This document shows, piece by piece, positions 5,615 to 10,223 of a stretch of 10,223 nucleotides of DNA (position 1 is its first letter; each line of letters begins with the position of its first letter). The stretch comes from CAILAD01 sp964397085. Lineage in GTDB: Bacteria; Patescibacteriota; Saccharimonadia; CAILAD01; BJGX01. The DNA is taken from NCBI GenBank assembly GCA_964397085.1, contig CAYNHH010000029.1:1-10223 (forward strand). Direction: 5' to 3'. Position numbers and translations under genes: made by a program. Below the pieces are notes generated by a model. It did no database searches and was not told where the DNA came from. It saw only the letters and a program-made list of their open reading frames with translations.

Positions 5615-7042
5615 TTAGTTATCTTTTGTACCGAGAGCCTCAACAATTGCCGCCGCTTTTACAGGGCCTACTACTAGATCTAAATCTTCTTTGCTCGCCA
5701 GTTTTACACCACGCACACTTCCAAAAGCTTTAATCAATTTTTTCCTCACAATAGGTCCTACTCCTACAATACTATCTAACTCAGAGCTGTGAGTACGTTT
5801 CTTGCGCACTACAATATGATAACTCACCGCGAACCTATGCGCCTCATCCCTAATACGCTGAATGAGATGTAATACTGGTAGCCTGTCGTCAAAATTGTAG
5901 CTGGTATACTCAGCAGGTTGTTGGCTAGTTTGCGCAATAATGGTTTCATATCGTTTTGCCAAGCCTACTGTAGGTATGTCTACATTTGATTCTTGAAGGG
6001 CTGTAAGCGCCGAACTTAGCTGACCCTTACCACCGTCAATAATAATGAGATCCGGTCTTGACCAGCTTGTGTTGCGGGCAGCAAACCTTCTAACTAAGGT
6101 CTCGTGCATCATTGCAAAATCATTTGGCCCTGGGGTTGTCATTTTAAAATGTCGATATTCTTTTTGGTCTGGTAGCCCATTAGTAAAGACAATCATACTA
6201 CTCACCGCATCCCCGCCGGCAAAGTTTGAAATATCATAGCATTCAATACGCTTGGGAATTTTTTTTAGCCCTAATGTGTGCGTTAGATCAGCCATTGCCT
6301 TATCGAGAGAAATGTCAAAGGTTTCATCTTTACCAAATACTATCTTGGTTGAAAGACCTTTGAGGGCCAGATATTGGTTCCGCAACACCGCGGCAGCCTC
6401 GTATTGCTTGGCTTTGGCTAGCTTGTTCATATCTTTTTCAAGCTGATTCACCAAGTACTCACTTTTCCCTTCAAAAATTAACATCAGTTTTCGTATATTG
6501 CTGCGGTATTCGGTCTTCGATATATCTGGTGGTGGTACAACACCAATTTGGTATTCAAGTTTGCTTGAATAAGACGAGAGGGGTTTTGAAAAGTATGGAA
6601 ATATTCTTCGTAAGTATCGAAGTGCTTGCCGCACTTGATACCCAGCAACGAATGGTCCAAAGTATCGTGCTTTATCATCGCCTGGCCGTCGTACTATTGT
6701 CACTCTTGGGAAATCCTCTTTTGTGGTGACCTTGATATATATAAAGTTCTTATCATCTTTTAGATCAACATTATAGAGTGGCTTGTGTCGCTTTATAAAC
6801 TCGGCTTCTAAAAATAACGCCTCTATTTCTGAGCTCGCTTCTATCCATTTGAGATCTGAAATATTATTAACTAGCAATGGAGTCTTATAATCAGTATGAG
6901 TTTTTTGGAAATACGAGCTCACGCGTCTTTTGAGCATCGAAGCCTTGCCTATGTAGATAATTCCTCCGTTTTTATCCAGGAAGAAATAGACCCCTGGTGT
7001 ACTTGGTAGTTTAGCTATTTTTACTTTTAGCAATTTATTCAT
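5615..7042 (-). CDS. uvrC: Excinuclease UvrC, shortened and without Fe-S cysteines
   Basis: UvrC makes both incisions of nucleotide excision repair with UvrB. The 475-residue protein has the N-terminal GIY-YIG nuclease (GVYFF 17-21, YIGKA 30-34, Glu79 in FLEAEFIKRHKPLYN), a UVR UvrB-binding motif (about 195-226, AKQYEAAAVLRNQYLAL), the RNase H-like nuclease with Asp270 (IECYDIS), Asp336 (IIIDGGKGQ) and His402 (IRDEAH), and C-terminal helix-hairpin-helix repeats (420-475, SIVGVGPIVRKKL). Two things are unusual. The four conserved cysteines binding a 4Fe-4S cluster in E. coli UvrC are absent at 148-173, where LEYQIG is kept but flanked by FSKPLSSYSSK and VVPPPD. And only about 30 residues separate the UVR motif from the RNase H-like domain, against roughly 140 in E. 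coli, explaining 475 rather than about 600 residues. I chose ATG 7042: an in-frame ATG at 7057 overlaps the -10 box. Stop TAA at 5615. Confidence 0.93.
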   Translation of the reverse strand: MNKLLKVKIAKLPSTPGVYFFLDKNGGIIYIGKASMLKRRVSSYFQKTHTDYKTPLLVNNISDLKWIEASSEIEALFLEAEFIKRHKPLYNVDLKDDKNFIYIKVTTKEDFPRVTIVRRPGDDKARYFGPFVAGYQVRQALRYLRRIFPYFSKPLSSYSSKLEYQIGVVPPPDISKTEYRSNIRKLMLIFEGKSEYLVNQLEKDMNKLAKAKQYEAAAVLRNQYLALKGLSTKIVFGKDETFDISLDKAMADLTHTLGLKKIPKRIECYDISNFAGGDAVSSMIVFTNGLPDQKEYRHFKMTTPGPNDFAMMHETLVRRFAARNTSWSRPDLIIIDGGKGQLSSALTALQESNVDIPTVGLAKRYETIIAQTSQQPAEYTSYNFDDRLPVLHLIQRIRDEAHRFAVSYHIVVRKKRTHSSELDSIVGVGPIVRKKLIKAFGSVRGVKLASKEDLDLVVGPVKAAAIVEALGTKDN

Positions 7043-7048
7043 GATTGT

Positions 7049-7054
7049 ATTATA
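7049..7054 (-). promoter_or_regulatory. -10 box of the uvrC promoter, predicted leaderless
   Basis: A perfect TATAAT on the minus strand is followed by 6 nt and then the ATG at 7042. The -35 position is poor (CTCAAT at 17 nt). No Shine-Dalgarno sequence can be placed between the -10 and the ATG. It lies back-to-back with the plus-strand promoter at 7065-7092, so the two may compete or be co-regulated. Confidence 0.6.
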
Positions 7055-7064
7055 CATGAATACC

Positions 7065-7092
7065 TTGACTTATTGAGTATGGGTTGTACAAT
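7065..7092 (+). promoter_or_regulatory. Promoter of the 95-residue acidic protein gene
   Basis: TTGACT (7065-7070, 5/6) and TACAAT (7087-7092, 5/6) are 16 nt apart. A +1 near 7099-7100 gives a leader of about 36 nt with a strong ribosome binding site. This is the best -35/-10 pair in the window and overlaps the upstream region of uvrC. Confidence 0.6.
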
Positions 7093-7123
7093 GAAGGTGA
7101 TTACCGTACCTACTACCCACCCC

Positions 7124-7132
7124 GGGGAGGTG
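7124..7132 (+). promoter_or_regulatory. Strong Shine-Dalgarno that sets the start of the 95-residue protein
   Basis: GGGGAGGTG, close to the full anti-16S consensus, ends 3 nt before ATG 7136, with its GGAGG core 5 nt before the ATG. The frame is open further upstream (ATGs at 7073, 7079 and 7091), but those codons lie in or before the promoter -10 box, so this site decides the start. Confidence 0.75.
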
Positions 7133-7135
7133 AAA

Positions 7136-7423
7136 ATGAACTTTTCGGAGGCTCTGGTGCATGCTCATTCTTCAGAAGAGAATGAGTCACAGCTCGTGAC
7201 CGATATCCTGCGACTACTCAAAGTCTGGGAGCAAATCGAATCACTAGCCCAAGGGTCTGTAGATCAACTCGACCAAATCAAAGTAGCACGTGATTTGGTT
7301 GACGGTCTGCGTACCACTTGGAAGCTCGACAATGATGAGATTGCCGAGCTTGGTGAACACGCACAGGAATTCCAGCAGTGGATCATCCCACCGCCGCCAC
7401 ACCTACATCAAGTAGCCGGCTAA
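7136..7423 (+). CDS. Acidic helical orphan protein, 95 residues, function unknown
   Basis: I do not recognise this protein. It is soluble-looking with no signal peptide, membrane segment or cysteine. It has 17 Asp/Glu against 6 Lys/Arg, so a strong negative charge. Helices are likely at about 18-40 (SQLVTDILRLLKVWEQIESL), 43-60 and 66-82 (NDEIAELGEHAQEFQQW), followed by a PPPP-containing tail with histidines (84-91). Its GC content is about 51% by hand count, above the low 40s of flanking genes. It has a good promoter and the strongest ribosome binding site in the window, suggesting high expression. It lies between uvrC (divergent) and uvrA (convergent), but no motif links it to repair. An additional 21 in-frame codons upstream are judged non-coding. 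Stop TAA at 7421. Confidence 0.7.
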   Translation: MNFSEALVHAHSSEENESQLVTDILRLLKVWEQIESLAQGSVDQLDQIKVARDLVDGLRTTWKLDNDEIAELGEHAQEFQQWIIPPPPHLHQVAG

Positions 7424-7430
7424 CGGCAAT

Positions 7431-7473
7431 AGGAGGCAAGCCCGTGCAACCTCAAAAAATCGGAGTTTCCTAG
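7431..7473 (+). other. Shine-Dalgarno plus possible 9-codon mini-ORF
   Basis: A perfect AGGAGG (7431-7436) lies 7 nt before GTG 7444, which opens a 9-codon frame (MQPQKIGVS) ending at TAG 7471-7473. The stop lies inside the left arm of the following hairpin. The spacing is ideal for initiation, and the site is 8 nt after the stop of the 95-residue protein, on the same transcript. It may be a translated leader-like peptide, a reinitiation site, or chance. GAGG (7433-7436) could also pair with CCTC (7450-7453) and hide the site. Confidence 0.3.
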
Positions 7474-7500
7474 GCACTTACATCTAGTGCCTAGGACTCC
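7462..7500 (+). repeat. Strong hairpin downstream of the 95-residue protein gene
   Basis: GGAGT (7462-7466) pairs with ACTCC (7496-7500). After a 2-nt TT bulge, CCTAGGCACT (7469-7478) pairs with AGTGCCTAGG (7486-7495), around the 7-nt loop TACATCT. This makes a 15-bp stem. No T-run follows directly, so it is not a classical terminator by itself, but a terminator lies 16 nt further on. It may protect the 3' end of the short mRNA. It shares a CCTAG/CTAGG core with the hairpin at the tRNA. Confidence 0.75.
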
Positions 7501-7515
7501 GCAGAAATTATTTAT

Positions 7516-7538
7516 AAAACCCAATACTGGGATTTTTT
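7516..7538. terminator. Bidirectional terminator between the 95-residue protein gene and uvrA
   Basis: CCCA (7520-7523) and TGGG (7528-7531) form a 4-bp stem around ATAC. A-A mismatch aside, AAA (7516-7518) and TTT (7533-7535) extend it. On the plus strand it is followed by TTTTTTATTTT, and on the minus strand by TTTTAT. The T-run overlaps the uvrA stop codon. It is short but correctly placed for both converging genes. Confidence 0.6.
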
Positions 7539-10223
7539 ATTTTAGGAGTCTTTTAAGATAAGTACCGGTATGGCTTTTGGCAATCTTTGCAATAGCTTCT
7601 GGTGTGCCTTCCCCAACGATTGTTCCGCCCCCACTACCACCTTCTGGACCAAGATCTATCACCCAATCAGCAGACTTTATTACATCAAGATTGTGCTCAA
7701 TGATTAGTACGCTATTACCCATTGATACAAGTGCTTGCAACACTTCTAATAGTTTTCTCACGTCTTCAAAATGCAAGCCGGTAGTTGGTTCATCAAGGAT
7801 ATATAAAGTCCTACCAGTAGCTCGTCGGCTTAATTCAGAAGCTAGCTTAATACGCTGAGCTTCACCACCAGAAAGTGTTGTGGCTGGCTGGCCTAGCTTA
7901 ATATAGCCAAGACCTACGCTTCGTAAGGTTTCGAGCTTACGTGATATAGATGGAATGTTTGCAAAAAATTCGCAAGCTTTTTCAACTGTCATCTCAAGTA
8001 CATCTGAGATATTCTTGCCTTTATAGACTATTTCGAGCGCCTCTCGATTGTAGCGCTTACCATTGCAAGTCTCACAAGTCACATAAACATCGGGTAGAAA
8101 ATGCATTTCGATTTTGATAATGCCGTCACCTTTACAAGTCTCACACCGGCCACCCTTCACATTAAAGCTGAAGCGTCCTGAGCTGTAGCCTCGAATTTTT
8201 GCCTCTGGAACCATTGCAAACAAATCACGGATGTCCCCAAATGCCCCTGTATAGGTAGCAGTATTGCTTCGCGGAGTTCGTCCAATTGGACTTTGATCAA
8301 TATCAATTACTTTGTCTAGATGATCTACACCAAGAATTTCTTTGAATTTTCCAGCTGGCTCTTGGCTGCGGTGATATTCTTGACTAAGCTTGCGCGCCAA
8401 GATGTCATTAATAAGACTAGACTTTCCACTACCAGATACTCCACTCACCACCGTCATTATTCCTAAGGGAATTTTTACTGTTACGTTTTTAAGATTATGT
8501 TCAGTCGCTCCAACTATCTCTAGATACCTTCCGTCAGGCTTGCGACGTTTCTTTGGTACTTCAATTGATTTTCGGCCACTTAAATACTGGCCAGTGAGAG
8601 AGTCGGCTACTTTTTCAACTTCTGCAGGTGTTCCGGCAGCAACGACTTTACCACCATTTTCACCAGCTAGCGGACCAATGTCTACTACGTAGTCGGCAGC
8701 ACGTATCGTGTCTTCATCGTGCTCTACTACAATCACAGTATTGCCAAGATCACGAAGAGTATTGAGGGTCTCTATTAATCTATCATTGTCTCGTTGGTGC
8801 AAGCCAATCGATGGTTCGTCTAGAATATACAGTACACCCATAAGACTAGAGCCAATTTGGGTAGCTAGTCGAATACGTTGGGCCTCACCACCGGCCAGGG
8901 TTGTGGCACTACGATTAAGCGCAAGATAGCTGAGACCAACATTATTTAAAAACTTGAGACGAGCATTTATTTCTTTTAATATCTGCTCAGCAATTATCTT
9001 TTCTTGACCTTCAAGCTTAAGGTCACCAAAATATCCAACAGCTTGCTCTACGGTGAGCTCTGTGACGTCAGCGATAGAGTTGCCATGCACGGTAATGGCC
9101 AAAACTTCTGGCTTAAGTCGCTGTCCATTACAACTCTCACAAATTTGAGTGGTCATGTATTTTTCGATTTCGCGTTTTACAAAGTCGCTATCTGTTTCAC
9201 GATACCGGCGTTCAAGATTAGGTATTACACCCTCGAACTTTGTCTTATAGATTCTGCCACCCGGGCCGGGTACGCCAATTTCTTCATCGCCCGTACCGTA
9301 ATACAAAATCTTTAGATCTTTTTCTGAGAGCTTACTAAATGGACTATTCAAACTAAACTTATGAGCCTTGGCAATTGACTCTAGTAGCTTAGTGTACCAA
9401 CTCATACGCTGGGTAGTGCGACTCCATGGCCTAATTGCACCTTCGAGTATACTCAAGCCCTTATTTGGAACGATCAATTCAGGGTCGACTATAAGTAATG
9501 ATCCTAGGCCCATACACTTCGTGCAGGCACCGTGTGGACTGTTAAAGCTAAAAATTCTTGGCTCAATTTCTGGCAAAGCAAACTTTGAGTTTGCTGTAGT
9601 GTAGTGTTCTGAAAACAATTGTTCTTCGTTAGTTTCAAAATTCACTACGTTAATAACACCTTCACCAAGATGCAATGCTGCCTCGACTGACTCTACGAGT
9701 CGCTGGGGGTTCTCTGAATCAACGCTAATACGGTCAATAGCTATCTCGATAGTGTGTTTCTTTTGCTTGTCTAGTGCAGGGACTTCATCGATTTCCATAA
9801 GCTTGCCATCAAGTCGTACACGGGTGTAGCCAGCTTTTTGGGCTTCTTCAAGCAAATGAATGTGTTCACCTTTTTTGTCTTTTACGACTGGTGCCAAGAT
9901 AACTATTTTGGTATCTTTGGGGTATTGCTTTATAAGATCAACAATTTGCTGAGGAGTTTGCTTAGTTAATACTTCACCGGTATTAGGGTCATGCGGTATG
10001 CCAATGCGCGCAAAAAGAAGTCGTAAGTAATCGTATATCTCCGTAACAGTTGCAACAGTAGAGCGCGGGTTGCGGCTTGACGATTTTTGATCAATTGAGA
10101 TTGCAGGGCTTAGGCCATCTATTTGATCAACATCAGGCTTTTCCATAAGACCCAGGAACTGACGAGCATAGGCACTGAGAGACTCAACGTAGCGACGTTG
10201 GCCTTCGGCATAAATAGTGTCAA
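7537..10223 (-). CDS. uvrA: Excinuclease ABC subunit UvrA, 5' end outside the window
   Basis: UvrA is the ATP-dependent damage sensor of nucleotide excision repair that loads UvrB. The frame runs to the right edge: the last 77 bases encode DTIYAEGQRRYVESLSAYAR and onward, which in E. coli UvrA begins near residue 43. So about 42 N-terminal residues with the first Walker A are missing, and the full protein would be about 936 residues. Visible are GLSPAISIDQ, the UvrB-binding region with KGEH and KKHTIE, the first ABC signature LAGGEAQRIRLA and Walker B LYILDEPSIGLHQRD (about 8803-8838), the second Walker A GVSGSGKSSLI (about 8407-8442), intact CETC pairs of the C-terminal zinc module (about 8139-8150 and 8063-8074), and the second signature LSGGEAQRIKLA and Walker B LYILDEPTTGLHFED. 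In the first zinc module only the second pair (CTKC) remains; the expected CPIC-like pair reads TTANSK. Stop TAA at 7537, inside the terminator T-run. Confidence 0.96.
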   Translation of the reverse strand, partial: DTIYAEGQRRYVESLSAYARQFLGLMEKPDVDQIDGLSPAISIDQKSSSRNPRSTVATVTEIYDYLRLLFARIGIPHDPNTGEVLTKQTPQQIVDLIKQYPKDTKIVILAPVVKDKKGEHIHLLEEAQKAGYTRVRLDGKLMEIDEVPALDKQKKHTIEIAIDRISVDSENPQRLVESVEAALHLGEGVINVVNFETNEEQLFSEHYTTANSKFALPEIEPRIFSFNSPHGACTKCMGLGSLLIVDPELIVPNKGLSILEGAIRPWSRTTQRMSWYTKLLESIAKAHKFSLNSPFSKLSEKDLKILYYGTGDEEIGVPGPGGRIYKTKFEGVIPNLERRYRETDSDFVKREIEKYMTTQICESCNGQRLKPEVLAITVHGNSIADVTELTVEQAVGYFGDLKLEGQEKIIAEQILKEINARLKFLNNVGLSYLALNRSATTLAGGEAQRIRLATQIGSSLMGVLYILDEPSIGLHQRDNDRLIETLNTLRDLGNTVIVVEHDEDTIRAADYVVDIGPLAGENGGKVVAAGTPAEVEKVADSLTGQYLSGRKSIEVPKKRRKPDGRYLEIVGATEHNLKNVTVKIPLGIMTVVSGVSGSGKSSLINDILARKLSQEYHRSQEPAGKFKEILGVDHLDKVIDIDQSPIGRTPRSNTATYTGAFGDIRDLFAMVPEAKIRGYSSGRFSFNVKGGRCETCKGDGIIKIEMHFLPDVYVTCETCNGKRYNREALEIVYKGKNISDVLEMTVEKACEFFANIPSISRKLETLRSVGLGYIKLGQPATTLSGGEAQRIKLASELSRRATGRTLYILDEPTTGLHFEDVRKLLEVLQALVSMGNSVLIIEHNLDVIKSADWVIDLGPEGGSGGGTIVGEGTPEAIAKIAKSHTGTYLKRLLK

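Noticed and set aside
7043..7057. uvrC start at the in-frame ATG at 7057
   Set aside because: That ATG immediately abuts the perfect TATAAT box, so it would not be in the transcript. The ATG at 7042 fits the promoter.
7073..7135. Longer start for the 95-residue protein (ATG 7073, 7079 or 7091)
   Set aside because: These codons lie in the promoter spacer or -10 box, and GGGGAGGTG points to ATG 7136.
7453..7500. Programmed frameshift site (A6 run followed by hairpin)
   Set aside because: The A-run does not form an X-XXY-YYZ heptamer in the mini-ORF frame, and no long downstream frame would be gained.
1..10223. CRISPR array, rRNA, insertion sequence or transposase
   Set aside because: No regularly spaced repeats, rRNA-like sequence or transposase-like reading frame was seen on either strand.
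7537..10223. Open frames opposite uvrA, uvrC, the binding protein and the FAD oxidoreductase
   Set aside because: They lie antisense or out of frame to clear family members, lack ribosome binding sites and encode no recognisable motifs.

Overview
The window looks like chromosomal DNA of a small-genome bacterium, most likely a Candidate Phyla Radiation member related to Saccharibacteria (TM7). This is inferred from gene style: a membrane-anchored Rpf-like transglycosylase, a transmembrane-anchored peptide-binding protein without a lipobox, a shortened UvrC, and very tight gene packing at roughly 40-45% GC. TGA is used as a normal stop (secG and the holin-like gene end in it), so the UGA=Gly code of Gracilibacteria/Absconditabacteria does not apply. 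I cannot confirm the lineage without a search.

Layout, left to right. (1) 50-2007, minus strand: a two-gene unit, a GlcD/D-lactate-dehydrogenase-type FAD oxidoreductase followed 5 bp later by a 105-residue three-helix membrane protein of unknown function. (2) 2092-2958, plus strand and divergent from unit 1: a secreted or anchored Rpf-like lytic transglycosylase with a C-terminal beta-sandwich-like domain. (3) 2959-3250: a tRNA-Leu(CAG) gene on the minus strand with its own promoter, a 40-nt near-perfect hairpin touching its CCA end, and 125 bp away an 18-bp second copy of the tRNA 3' end (17/18 identical), resembling an attachment-site duplication. (4) 3251-5574, minus strand: an operon of a 4-TM holin-like protein, SecG and a solute-binding protein of the peptide ABC type. 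(5) 5615-7042, minus strand: uvrC. (6) 7136-7423, plus strand: a 95-residue acidic orphan protein with a very strong ribosome binding site, followed by a possible 9-codon mini-ORF, a 15-bp-stem hairpin and a shared bidirectional terminator. (7) 7537 to the right edge, minus strand: uvrA, missing about 40 N-terminal residues beyond the window.

Functional themes are cell-envelope traffic (SecG, peptide-binding protein, transglycosylase, holin-like protein) and nucleotide excision repair (UvrA, UvrC). The two repair proteins share an oddity: UvrC has lost all cysteines expected to hold its 4Fe-4S cluster and about 110 residues of its central region, and UvrA has lost the first cysteine pair of its first zinc module. 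Their catalytic and ATPase motifs are intact.

A second theme is promoter geometry. Three genes that begin minus-strand transcripts (FAD oxidoreductase, holin-like gene, uvrC) have a -10-like hexamer, then exactly 6 nt, then the start codon, and no Shine-Dalgarno sequence. This predicts leaderless mRNAs. Genes internal to the operon (secG, binding protein) and the 95-residue orphan do carry Shine-Dalgarno sequences.
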